This document shows positions 1-7,187 of a stretch of 64,000 nucleotides of DNA, one piece after another (within the stretch, counting starts at the first letter, position 1; every line of letters begins with the position of its first letter). The DNA lies in the NCBI RefSeq assembly GCF_036246005.1, contig NZ_CP109171.1, positions 6,684,001-6,748,000 of the forward strand, given 5' to 3'. The notes beneath the pieces were generated by a model that was not told the origin of the DNA, did no database searches, and worked only from the letters and a program-made list of their open reading frames with translations. Made by a program: the position numbers and the translations under genes. Source of the stretch: Streptomyces sp. NBC_01723. GTDB lineage: Bacteria > Actinomycetota > Actinomycetes > Streptomycetales > Streptomycetaceae.

Positions 1-304
1 GGGTGATCGAGGACATGTCGACAAGGAGCGCGCCGGACTTCGCGTTCTCCAGGATGCCGTCGGGGCCGTAGGCGATGGCCTCGACCTGCGGCGACGCGGG
101 GACCATCGTCACGACGACGTCGGCGTCGCGCACGGCCTCGGCGATCGAGCCGGCCACGGTGCCGCCGGCGGCGGACAGGCGGTCCAGCTTCTCCTGCTCC
201 AGGGTGAAGCCGGTGACCTGGTAACCGGCCTTGATCAGGTTCTCGGACATGGGGGAGCCCATGATGCCGAGACCGATCCAGGCGACCTTGGGAAGAGTGC
301 TCAT
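1..304 (-). CDS. glxR: 2-hydroxy-3-oxopropionate (tartronate semialdehyde) reductase, 3' part outside window
   Basis: The gene runs off the left edge, so only the first ~101 residues are present. They form the start of an NAD(P)-binding Rossmann domain (GLGIMGSPM near residues 12-20) of the beta-hydroxyacid dehydrogenase family, followed by the VDMSSIT strand typical of it. Enzymes of this family reduce tartronate semialdehyde to D-glycerate in the cytosol. The gene lies 39 bp downstream of hyi on the same strand, so both probably share a transcript and serve glyoxylate salvage after allantoin breakdown. The glyoxylate carboligase gene expected with them would be beyond the left edge. Confidence 0.85.
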   Translation of the reverse strand, partial: MSTLPKVAWIGLGIMGSPMSENLIKAGYQVTGFTLEQEKLDRLSAAGGTVAGSIAEAVRDADVVVTMVPASPQVEAIAYGPDGILENAKSGALLVDMSSIT

Positions 305-343
305 GACGGGTACCTCTCTGAAAAGTTCTGTGCGGGGTGGCGC

Positions 344-1183
344 TCAGCGGGCCGCGCGGGCCTCGGCCGGCAGCCAGGAGAAGGACTGGGCGCTGGGGTT
401 GTCGCCCGGCTTGTACTCCAGGCCCACCCAGCCGTCGTAACCGGCCTTGCGCACCTGGTCGAGCAGCTCCTCCAGCGGGAGCGAGCCGGTGCCGGGAGCG
501 CCGCGGCCCGGGTTGTCGGCGATCTGCACGTGGCCGGTCTTCGCGGCGTACGCGTCGATCACCTGCGGCAGGTCCTCGCCGTTCATGGACAGGTGGTAGA
601 GGTCCATGAGGAACTTGGCGTTGCCCAGTCCGGTGGCCTCGTTGACCTGGTCCACGACCGCGATCGCGGCCGGTGCCGACACCAGCGGGTACAGCGGCGA
701 CTCGGGCTTGTTCAGCGCCTCGACCAGCAGGATCGCGCCGATCCGGTCGGCCGCGCGGGCGGCCAGGACCAGGTTCTCCAGCGCGAGGCGGTCCTGCTCG
801 GCCGGGTCCACGCCCTCGACGCGGTTGCCGTACAGCGCGTTGAGCGCCGTGCAGCCCAGCGACTGCGCGAAGTCGGCGGCCACGTCGATGTTGGCGCGGA
901 ACCGGTCCGACTCCTCGCCCGGCACCGACAGGGCGCCGCGGTCGGGGCCCGGCAGCTGCCCGGCGTAGAAGTTCAGCCCGGTGAGCTGGACGCCCGCGTC
1001 CTCGATCGCCGACTTCAGGGCGTCGAGCTCGGACTGCCCGGGGGTGGGCGAGTCGATCCAGGGCCACCACAGCTCGACCGCGGTGAAGCCGGCCGCGGCG
1101 GCGGCCGCGGGGCGCTCCAGGAGCGGGAGTTCCGTGAAGAGGATCGACAGGTTGACGTTGAAGCGCTGATCTGCGAAGCCCAT
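344..1183 (-). CDS. hyi: Hydroxypyruvate isomerase, TIM-barrel sugar-isomerase family
   Basis: 279 residues. The whole protein is one AP-endonuclease-2-type TIM barrel, with conserved acidic and histidine residues at strand ends (VEALNKPES, MDLYHLSMNGED, HVQIADNPGRGAPGTG, GLEYKP). The family interconverts hydroxypyruvate and tartronate semialdehyde. I chose the ATG at 1183 because the protein similarity starts there and GGGAGCG lies upstream; an in-frame extension to 1303 is possible but would run over the operator region. It heads a hyi-glxR transcript. Two IclR-type operator candidates lie 30-70 bp upstream, so regulation by AllR (encoded at 23221-24024) is likely. Confidence 0.85.
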   Translation of the reverse strand: MGFADQRFNVNLSILFTELPLLERPAAAAAAGFTAVELWWPWIDSPTPGQSELDALKSAIEDAGVQLTGLNFYAGQLPGPDRGALSVPGEESDRFRANIDVAADFAQSLGCTALNALYGNRVEGVDPAEQDRLALENLVLAARAADRIGAILLVEALNKPESPLYPLVSAPAAIAVVDQVNEATGLGNAKFLMDLYHLSMNGEDLPQVIDAYAAKTGHVQIADNPGRGAPGTGSLPLEELLDQVRKAGYDGWVGLEYKPGDNPSAQSFSWLPAEARAAR

Positions 1184-1214
1184 CGGGTGCCGCGCTCCCT
1201 TCCGTTCGATCGTG

Positions 1215-1250
1215 TTCCGCATTACGGAAGTTCGTTTCTGCTTAATGGAA
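1215..1250. promoter_or_regulatory. Two candidate AllR (IclR-type) operators upstream of hyi
   Basis: TTCCGCATTACGGAA lies at 1215-1229 and TTCTGCTTAATGGAA at 1236-1250. Both fit TTCC-N7-GGAA (the second with one mismatch), and their centres are 21 bp apart, two helical turns, so two dimers could bind the same face. Matching sites occur before aceB (22064-22078) and allB (24125-24139). Assignment to AllR is inferred from the typical IclR-family half-site and the shared pathway. Confidence 0.6.
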
Positions 1251-1279
1251 GGTTGCCGTCGAGGTTCCGGGCTTGTCAA
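1250..1279 (-). promoter_or_regulatory. Candidate vegetative promoter of hyi-glxR
   Basis: On the minus strand a perfect -35 box TTGACA (1279-1274) is followed after 18 bp by CAACCT (1255-1250). The start point would then fall at or just before the operator at 1236-1250, so a bound repressor would block initiation or early elongation. The -10 match is weak. Confidence 0.4.
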
Positions 1280-1310
1280 GAGGGGGCGGCGGAAAACGGT
1301 CACCCCGCGT

Positions 1311-1316
1311 TAGGTT
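1311..1316 (+). promoter_or_regulatory. -10 box of a probable leaderless promoter
   Basis: TAGGTT ends six bases before the GTG at 1323, and there is no Shine-Dalgarno sequence. That spacing places the transcription start at or next to the start codon, the layout of leaderless Streptomyces genes. Confidence 0.45.
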
Positions 1317-1322
1317 GACCGC

Positions 1323-1598
1323 GTGCGATTGAGAGTGGAGTTCACGACCGAACCCTTCGACCTGGACGAGGCGCCCGCCCACGCGGTGGTGGCCCGCGAG
1401 GTCGTCGAGGCCGCCCAGCTGGACGCGGTCGACGTCGGCCCGTTCGGCAACACCGCCGAGGGCGGCGCCGACCAGGTGCTCGGCGCCGTGGACGCGCTGC
1501 TGCGCCGGACCCTGGAGGCCGGTGCCACCAGGATCTCGCTCCAGGTCAACGTGGTCGACGCGGTCGACGGGGGCCGGGACGGGGAGGGCGAGCGGTGA
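1323..1598 (+). CDS. Small protein resembling the MTH1187/YqgV (UPF0045, DUF77) fold
   Basis: 91 residues, no signal peptide or membrane segment. The pattern RVEF..P at residues 3-10, VGPFGNT.EG near 40-48 and GATRISLQVNV near 68-78 resembles the thiamine-binding MTH1187/YqgV family of ferredoxin-like folds. This is recognition by eye and could be distant. The start is GTG at 1323, with a -10 box immediately upstream and no ribosome site. Its stop overlaps the GTG of the next gene (GTGA), so the two are translationally coupled. Its place between hyi and uraD suggests a link to purine degradation, possibly as a ligand sensor for its HTH partner; that role is inference. Confidence 0.6.
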   Translation: MRLRVEFTTEPFDLDEAPAHAVVAREVVEAAQLDAVDVGPFGNTAEGGADQVLGAVDALLRRTLEAGATRISLQVNVVDAVDGGRDGEGER

Positions 1599-1963
1599 CG
1601 GGCCAGGGGGAGGAGCCCTTCATCGCGGCCGTGAAGCCCCTGGTCGACGCCATCGGCGGCGAGATGGTCCCGCCGGACGAGGCCGGCCAGGACGATGTGG
1701 TGCTCTCCTGGGAGGGTGCCGACGTCGTCGCCGTGCGTCTGCCGCAGCTCGCCGACTCCCTGGACCACATCCTGGCCGCCCTGGAGCGCCGGCGGGGCAT
1801 GCCGCTGGCCGATCTGGACCGCAGGGCCAAGCAGGAGGTGGTGCGGATGCTGGAGGCGCGGGGCGCCTTCTCGGTGCGTCACGGCGTCGAGACCGTCGCG
1901 GGTGCCCTCGGCGTCAGCCGCTTCACCGTCTACAACTACCTCAACCGCGAGAAGGGCGCCTGA
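1595..1963 (+). CDS. Small DNA-binding protein with C-terminal Fis/YheO-type helix-turn-helix
   Basis: 122 residues. The C-terminal ~45 residues (EVVRMLEARGAFSV, then VAGALGVSRFTVYNYLNRE) match the helix-turn-helix of the YheO/DauR group (HTH_22). The N-terminal ~75 residues are acidic and unassigned. It overlaps the preceding gene by four bases and lies 167 bp upstream of the uraD-uraH-uox operon. A regulator of that operon is the simplest reading, and it is a candidate for the protein that binds the TTCAAY-N5-GTTGAM palindromes. No experiment or family precedent known to me proves this. Confidence 0.65.
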   Translation: MTGQGEEPFIAAVKPLVDAIGGEMVPPDEAGQDDVVLSWEGADVVAVRLPQLADSLDHILAALERRRGMPLADLDRRAKQEVVRMLEARGAFSVRHGVETVAGALGVSRFTVYNYLNREKGA

Positions 1964-2050
1964 GCCGGGACACCCGCCTGACCAGGCACGACACCGTCCA
2001 CGACGAGCCGCCGTCCGTTCACCGGGCGGCGGCTTTCGTCACCCCGAATT

Positions 2051-2092
2051 TTCAACAAAGTGTTGACGGCTTGTTTCCGAGGGCGTTAGCTA
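2051..2092 (+). promoter_or_regulatory. Promoter and palindromic operator of the uraD-uraH-uox operon
   Basis: TTCAACAAAGTGTTGAC (2051-2067) contains the perfect dyad TCAACA-N3-TGTTGA. Its right half overlaps a -35 box TTGACG (2063-2068), followed after 18 bp by TAGCTA (2087-2092). A bound protein would cover the -35 element. The same 17-bp pattern recurs before aceB and allB. Confidence 0.55.
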
Positions 2093-2130
2093 TCGGCACG
2101 CCCGTTCAGCACAAGGCCACGGAGGCTCCC

Positions 2131-2640
2131 GTGACGTCCACATCCGCGTCGGGCCTGGCCCGATTCAACACCCTCGAGGAGTCCGCGGCACGCGCCGAAC
2201 TCCACGAGGCGTGCGCCTCCACGGCTTGGGCCCGGCACCTGCTCGCCGCCCGCCCCTTCGCCACCCCCGAGGACCTGTACGCCGCCAGTGACGCCGCCAT
2301 GGCCTCACTGACGGCGGAGGACCTCGCGGAGGCGATGGCCGGACACCCGCCGATCGGCCGCCCCAAGCCCGGCGACCCGACCTCGTCCCGCGAGCAGGCG
2401 GGTATGGCCGGTGCCGCCGAGGAACTCAAGGCGGAGATGCTCGAACTCAACCTGGCCTACCAGGACAGGTTCGGCCACGTCTTCCTCATCTGCGCCACCG
2501 GCCGGACCGGCGAGCAGATGCGGGACGCGGTCAAGGAGCGGATCGGCAACTCGCCCGAGCAGGAGAGGGAGATCGTCCGCACCGAGCTGGGGAAGATCAA
2601 CCGCATCCGCCTGACCCGACTCGTCGAACAGGACGCCTGA
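2131..2640 (+). CDS. uraD: 2-oxo-4-hydroxy-4-carboxy-5-ureidoimidazoline (OHCU) decarboxylase
   Basis: 169 residues, a normal length for the family. The HPPIG motif holds the expected catalytic His72. SSREQAG (85-91) and the block NLAYQDRFGHVFLICATGR (107-125) are diagnostic. The enzyme converts OHCU to S-allantoin in the cytosol, the third step of urate breakdown. The GTG start at 2131 follows GGAGGCT at a good distance. It is the first gene of a tight operon (2-bp gap to uraH, 8-bp gap from uraH to uricase), led by the operator-overlapped promoter at 2051-2092. Confidence 0.93.
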   Translation: MTSTSASGLARFNTLEESAARAELHEACASTAWARHLLAARPFATPEDLYAASDAAMASLTAEDLAEAMAGHPPIGRPKPGDPTSSREQAGMAGAAEELKAEMLELNLAYQDRFGHVFLICATGRTGEQMRDAVKERIGNSPEQEREIVRTELGKINRIRLTRLVEQDA

Positions 2641-2642
2641 CC

Positions 2643-3062
2643 ATGAGCACCAGCACCACCGCCTCCGTGTCCACGCACATCCTGGACACCAGCGTCGGCC
2701 GCCCCGCCGAGGGAGTCGCCGTCCACCTCGCCGCCCGCGCGGGCGGCTCGGCCCATCACGGGCAAAGAGGGGACTGGCAGGCGCTCGGCGGCTCCGCGAC
2801 CGACGCCGACGGCCGGTGCAAGGACCTCCCGGCCCTGCCGGAGGGCACCACCCACGTACGCCTCGGCTTCGACACCGAGACGTACTTCGCCAAGAAACAA
2901 GCCGCGGCCCAGCAGGACGCCCCCGCGCTCCGGGACAGCGAGAACGGCCGGCCCGTGTTCTTCCCCGAGGTCACCATCACCTTCGCGGTGGTGCCCGGCG
3001 AGCACTACCACGTTCCGCTGCTGCTCAACCCGTTCGGCTACTCCGTTTACCGAGGGAGCTGA
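2643..3062 (+). CDS. uraH: 5-hydroxyisourate hydrolase (transthyretin-like)
   Basis: 139 residues. STHILDTS (10-17) and the terminal YRGS (136-139) are the two signatures of HIU hydrolases; the histidine of the first and the YRGS tail line the active site. It hydrolyses 5-hydroxyisourate to OHCU as a cytosolic tetramer. The middle part is slightly longer than usual, with the insertion GGSAHHGQRGD. It follows uraD by two bases and precedes uricase by eight, so the three are co-translated in the order of a single pathway segment. Confidence 0.93.
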   Translation: MSTSTTASVSTHILDTSVGRPAEGVAVHLAARAGGSAHHGQRGDWQALGGSATDADGRCKDLPALPEGTTHVRLGFDTETYFAKKQAAAQQDAPALRDSENGRPVFFPEVTITFAVVPGEHYHVPLLLNPFGYSVYRGS

Positions 3063-3070
3063 CCGAAACC

Positions 3071-4006
3071 ATGACCCGTTTCGTCCTGGGACAGAACCAG
3101 TACGGCAAGGCTGAGAACCGCGTCGTCAAGATCACGCGTGACGGCGACACGCACCACATCAAGGACCTCAACGTCTCCGTCGCCCTGTCCGGCGACATGG
3201 AGGAGGTCCACCGCAGCGGTTCCAACGCGAACGTCCTGCCGACCGACACCACCAAGAACACGGTGTTCGCCTTCGCCAAGGAGCACGGGATCGAGAGCGC
3301 CGAGGACCTCGGTGTGAAGCTCGCCCGCCACTTCGTGGACAACAACGAGCCCATCAAGCGGGCCCGCATCCGCATCGAGGAGTACGGCTGGGAGCGGATC
3401 GAGACCTCGAAGGGCGGCGCCCGCTTCGTCGGCTCCGAGGAGATCGCCCACTCCTTCGTCCGCACGGGCCAGGAGACCCGGGTCGCGGAGATCACGTACG
3501 ACGGCCACGGCATCCAGGTGCTCTCCGGGTTCAAGGACCTGACCGTTCTGAACTCGACCAACTCCGAGTTCTTCGGCTACCTGAAGGACAAGTACACGAC
3601 CCTCAAGGAGGACTACGACCGGATCCTCGCCACCACCGTCTCCACCTGGTGGCGGCACAACTGGGACGGCGTCGACTCGCACGCCCCGGACTGGGACCGC
3701 TCGTACCACGGGGTGCGCAAGCACGCGCTCCAGGCGTTCGCCGAGACCTACTCGTACTCGCTCCAGCAGACTCTCTTCGAGATGGGCGTGCGGGTGCTGA
3801 ACTCCCGCGACGAGGTCGACGAGATCCGCTTCTCCATGCCCAACAAGCACCACTTCCGCTCCGACCTGTCGCCCTTCGGGATCGACAACGAGGCCAAGGA
3901 CGGCGCCGTCTACTACGCCGCCGACCGCCCCTACGGCCTGATCGAGGCCACCATCCTGCGCGACGGCGCCGAGCAACTCATCCCGGTCGACATGACCAAC
4001 CTCTGA
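3071..4006 (+). CDS. uox: Urate oxidase (uricase), cofactor-free
   Basis: 311 residues, typical for bacterial uricase, with tandem T-fold halves. Visible family blocks are LGQNQYGKAENRVVKI at the N-terminus, a threonine-rich TDTTKNTVFAFAKEHGI (catalytic Thr region), and the late SMPNKHHF block. It oxidises urate with O2 to 5-hydroxyisourate and H2O2. The ATG at 3071 opens the conserved region. It is the last gene of the uraD-uraH-uox operon; a perfect hairpin lies just after the stop. Confidence 0.95.
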   Translation: MTRFVLGQNQYGKAENRVVKITRDGDTHHIKDLNVSVALSGDMEEVHRSGSNANVLPTDTTKNTVFAFAKEHGIESAEDLGVKLARHFVDNNEPIKRARIRIEEYGWERIETSKGGARFVGSEEIAHSFVRTGQETRVAEITYDGHGIQVLSGFKDLTVLNSTNSEFFGYLKDKYTTLKEDYDRILATTVSTWWRHNWDGVDSHAPDWDRSYHGVRKHALQAFAETYSYSLQQTLFEMGVRVLNSRDEVDEIRFSMPNKHHFRSDLSPFGIDNEAKDGAVYYAADRPYGLIEATILRDGAEQLIPVDMTNL

Positions 4007-4014
4007 CGCGGGAC

Positions 4015-4052
4015 GCGCGCCGCCGGCCCGGCCACCGAGGCCGGCGGCGCGC
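4015..4052 (+). terminator. Hairpin terminator after uricase
   Basis: Two perfect 14-base arms (4015-4028 and 4039-4052) flank a 10-base loop and there is no U-tract, as is usual in streptomycetes. It separates uox from the permease gene 65 bp downstream and may let only part of the transcription through. Confidence 0.7.
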
Positions 4053-4070
4053 CACACCGGAGGGAACACC

Positions 4071-5483
4071 ATGGCACAGCCTGCATCCGAGCCGGCGAAA
4101 GGCTCCTGTTCCACCCCGCCGGCGCACACCGAGGACGCCGTCACGTCCGTGCACCCGGTGGACGAGAAGCTCCACCCCTCGCGGCTCGTCCCCGCCGCGC
4201 TCCAGCACATCGCCGCCATGTACGCGGGCGTCGTCACCCCTCCGCTCATCATCGGCCAGGCCGTCGGACTCGACCTGGAGGGCCGCACCCGGCTGATCGC
4301 CGCGAGCCTGCTCATCGCGGGCGTCGCCACCCTGCTCCAGACCCTCGGCGTCAAGGGCTTCGTCGGCAACCGGCTGCCCTTCGTCAACGCCGCATCCTCG
4401 GCCGGCATCGCCCCCATCCTCGCCATCGCCGAGACCAACGGCGGCGGCGGTCAGCTCCCCGCCATCTACGGCGCGGTGATGGTCGCGGGCGTGTTCTGCC
4501 TCGCCGTCGGCCCGTTCTTCGGCCGGCTGCTCCGCTTCTTCCCACCGCTGGTCACCGGCGTGGTCATCACCCTCATCGGCGTCACGCTGATGCCGGTGCC
4601 GGTCGCCTGGGCGCAGGGCGGGGACAAGGCCGCCGCCGACTTCGGCTCGATGCGCAACCTCGCGCTCGCCGCCTTCACCCTCGGCGTCATCCTCGTCGTC
4701 CAGCGGTTCGGCAGGGGCTTCCTCAAGCAGGTCGCCCTGCTCTTCGGCCTGCTCGTCGGCACCCTCGTCGCCCTGCCCCTGGGCATGGCCGACGTCGGCG
4801 CCCTGAAGTCCGCGCCGGTCGCCGCGCTGCCCACCCCGTTCGCCTTCGGCGCCCCCGAGTTCCAGCCCGCGGCCGTCCTGTCGCTGTGCATCGTGATGCT
4901 GGTCCTGATGACCGAGTCGTCCGCCGGCATGCTCGCCCTCGGCGAGATCTGCGACCGCCGCGCCGACTCCAAGGTCATCACCCGCGGCCTGCGCACCGAC
5001 GGCCTCGCCACCCTGATCGGGCCGGTCTTCGGCGGCTTCCCCACCTCCGCCTTCGCGCAGAACGTCGGCGTCGTCTCGCTGACCCGGGTGCGCAGCCGCT
5101 ACGTCGTCGCCGTCGCCGGCGCCACCCTGCTGGTCCTCGGCGCCTTCCCGGTGCTCGGCGCGGTCGTCTCCCTGGTCCCGATGCCGGTCCTGGGCGGCGC
5201 GGGCATCGTCCTCTTCGGCTCCATCGCCGTCAGCGGCATCCGTACGCTGTCCGAGGCCGGACTGGACGACAGCTCCAACATCATCCTGGTCGCCGTGGCG
5301 CTCGGTGCGGGCATCATCCCGCTGGCCGCGCCGGCCTTCTACGCCGAGTTCCCCGCCTGGGCGCAGACCGTCCTCGGCTCCGGCATCAGCGCCGGCGCGC
5401 TCGTCGCGGTCTCACTCAACCTCTTCTTCCACCATCTCGGCACCCGGAGCCGCCAGCCGGTTCCGGCACTCAAATCCTCCTAG
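4071..5483 (+). CDS. NCS2-family purine (urate/xanthine) permease
   Basis: 470 residues and very hydrophobic, with the many-helix pattern of the NCS2 nucleobase transporters. Landmarks are the N-terminal LQHIAAMYAGVVTPPLIIG, NRLPFVNAA, LPAIYGAVMVAG and the helix MTESSAGMLALGEI, which carries the substrate-binding Glu of the family. It likely imports urate, xanthine or guanine-type bases by proton symport. A ~40-residue hydrophilic N-terminus precedes the first helix. It sits between uricase and an 8-oxoguanine deaminase, and is paralogous to the permease at 7188-8591. Exact substrate cannot be read from the sequence. Confidence 0.85.
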   Translation: MAQPASEPAKGSCSTPPAHTEDAVTSVHPVDEKLHPSRLVPAALQHIAAMYAGVVTPPLIIGQAVGLDLEGRTRLIAASLLIAGVATLLQTLGVKGFVGNRLPFVNAASSAGIAPILAIAETNGGGGQLPAIYGAVMVAGVFCLAVGPFFGRLLRFFPPLVTGVVITLIGVTLMPVPVAWAQGGDKAAADFGSMRNLALAAFTLGVILVVQRFGRGFLKQVALLFGLLVGTLVALPLGMADVGALKSAPVAALPTPFAFGAPEFQPAAVLSLCIVMLVLMTESSAGMLALGEICDRRADSKVITRGLRTDGLATLIGPVFGGFPTSAFAQNVGVVSLTRVRSRYVVAVAGATLLVLGAFPVLGAVVSLVPMPVLGGAGIVLFGSIAVSGIRTLSEAGLDDSSNIILVAVALGAGIIPLAAPAFYAEFPAWAQTVLGSGISAGALVAVSLNLFFHHLGTRSRQPVPALKSS

Positions 5484-5555
5484 GGTCCTGCCGTGCCCTC
5501 CCCGTGGGTACTCGAATCCCCGCCCACTGGCCCCACTGAAAGACAAGGAAGCAGC

Positions 5556-6944
5556 ATGGCAGCATCATCGGCAGCCGAGCGCACGGTCATCGAGAACTGC
5601 GCGATCGCGACCGTCGACGCGGGCGACACCGAGTACGCCTCGGGCCATGTCGTCATCGCCGGCAACCGGATCGAGTCGGTCGGCGCGGGCCGGGCACCGG
5701 AGGGTCTGGAGAACGTCGTACGCCGGATCGACGGGACCGGACACCTGGTCACCCCCGGTCTGGTCAACACCCACCACCACTTCTACCAGTGGATCACCCG
5801 GGGCCTGGCCACCGACCACAACCTGTTCAACTGGCTGGTCGCCCTGTACCCGACGTGGGCGCGCATCGACGAGCCCATGGCGTACGCGGCGGCCCAGGGG
5901 TCCCTCGCCATGATGGCCCGCGGCGGCGTCACCACCGCCATGGACCACCACTACGTCTACCCGCGGGGTTCCGGCGACCTGTCCGGCGCGATCATCCGCG
6001 CCGCCCGCGAGACGGGTGTCCGCTTCACCCTCGCCCGCGGCTCCATGGACCGCGGCGAGTCGGACGGCGGACTGCCGCCGGACTTCGCGGTGGAGAGCCT
6101 GGACGGCGCGCTCGCCGCCACCGAGGCCACCGTCAAGGAGCACCACGACTCCTCCTTCGACGCGATGACCCAGGTCGCCGTCGCCCCCTGCTCCCCCTTC
6201 TCCGTCTCCACCGAACTGATGCGCCAGGGCGCCGAGCTGGCCCGCCGCCTCGGCGTGCGGCTGCACACCCACGGCTCGGAGACCGTGGAGGAGGAGAAGT
6301 TCTGCCACGAGCTGTTCGGCATGGGCCCGACCGACTACTTCGAGTCCACCGGCTGGCTCGGCGAGGACGTGTGGATGGCGCACTGCGTCCACATGAACGA
6401 CTCCGACATCGCCGCCTTCGCCCGCACGAAGACCGGTGTCGCCCACTGTCCGTCCTCCAACGCCCGTCTGGCCGCGGGCATCGCGCGGGTCCCCGACATG
6501 CTCGCCGCCGGCGTCCCGGTCGGCCTCGGCGTCGACGGCACCGCCTCCAACGAGTCCGGTGAACTCCACACCGAACTGCGCAACGCCCTCCTCATCAACC
6601 GCCTCGGCGCCCACCGCGAGGCCGCGCTGAACGCCCGCAAGGCGCTGCGCCTGGGGACCCACGGCGGTGCGCAGGTCCTCGGCCGGGCCGCCGAGACCGG
6701 CTCCCTGGAGGCGGGCAAGCTCGCCGACCTGGTGCTGTGGCGGATGGACACCCTCGCCCACTCCGCGATCGCCGACCCGGTGACCGCGCTGGTCTTCGGC
6801 GCCGCGGCCCCGGTCACGGCCTCGTTCGTGAACGGCCGGCAGATCGTCGAGGACGGCCGCCTGCTGACCGTCGACGAGGACGCCATCGCCCGCTCCACCC
6901 GCGACGAGGCGCAGCGCCTGGCGCGGATCGCCGCCCAGGCCTGA
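5556..6944 (+). CDS. 8-oxoguanine deaminase, amidohydrolase superfamily
   Basis: 462 residues. The metal motif NTHHHFYQWITRGL (71-84) and the following NLFNWLVALYPTW are characteristic of 8-oxoguanine deaminases in the AtzA/TrzN branch. HTHGSE, the CVHMND region and GLGVDGTASNE supply the remaining metal and base ligands. The enzyme hydrolyses 8-oxoguanine, and possibly isocytosine-like compounds, to urate plus ammonia, so it feeds oxidised purine straight into the uricase pathway. The ATG at 5556 has AAGGAAG upstream. Permease genes on both sides support a role in purine scavenging. A strong hairpin follows. Confidence 0.85.
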   Translation: MAASSAAERTVIENCAIATVDAGDTEYASGHVVIAGNRIESVGAGRAPEGLENVVRRIDGTGHLVTPGLVNTHHHFYQWITRGLATDHNLFNWLVALYPTWARIDEPMAYAAAQGSLAMMARGGVTTAMDHHYVYPRGSGDLSGAIIRAARETGVRFTLARGSMDRGESDGGLPPDFAVESLDGALAATEATVKEHHDSSFDAMTQVAVAPCSPFSVSTELMRQGAELARRLGVRLHTHGSETVEEEKFCHELFGMGPTDYFESTGWLGEDVWMAHCVHMNDSDIAAFARTKTGVAHCPSSNARLAAGIARVPDMLAAGVPVGLGVDGTASNESGELHTELRNALLINRLGAHREAALNARKALRLGTHGGAQVLGRAAETGSLEAGKLADLVLWRMDTLAHSAIADPVTALVFGAAAPVTASFVNGRQIVEDGRLLTVDEDAIARSTRDEAQRLARIAAQA

Positions 6945-6973
6945 ACACCGCACAACAGCACACCATTTGATCT

Positions 6974-7001
6974 CCGGCCGGGAGGGACGGCTCCCGGCCG
7001 G
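6974..7001 (+). terminator. Terminator after 8-oxoguanine deaminase gene
   Basis: Perfect 11-base arms CCGGCCGGGAG and CTCCCGGCCGG around a 6-base loop, 30 bp after the stop codon. Confidence 0.75.
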
Positions 7002-7036
7002 TAGCCGTGGACCCGAGCGGGGCCCACGGCGGCCGA

Positions 7037-7073
7037 CTCCGGGGCGTGCGCGCCCATGCGCGCGCCCCCGGAG
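7037..7073 (+). terminator. Second hairpin before the downstream permease
   Basis: Arms CTCCGGGG and CCCCGGAG enclose an inner GC-rich stem (TGCGCGC against GCGCGC). It lies 36 bp after the first hairpin. It could reinforce termination or act in the leader of the next gene. No promoter hexamers stand out between 7074 and 7187. Confidence 0.45.
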
Positions 7074-7187
7074 CGGTCACCGTTTCCCCAGACGGTCCGT
7101 CACGGTCCCGCACGACCATCACCACCAGCACCACCTCCATGACACCCGCGTCAGAGCCGACGCGTAACCGACCGGAGGGACGCCGCC

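Noticed and set aside
4015..4052. Riboswitch upstream of the purine permease
   Set aside because: Only a simple GC hairpin is present; no conserved purine or guanine aptamer core was seen here or before the second permease.
5565..6953. 462-codon minus-strand frame opposite the 8-oxoguanine deaminase
   Set aside because: No family pattern, Gly/Val/Arg repeats only, and the plus frame carries a complete amidohydrolase.
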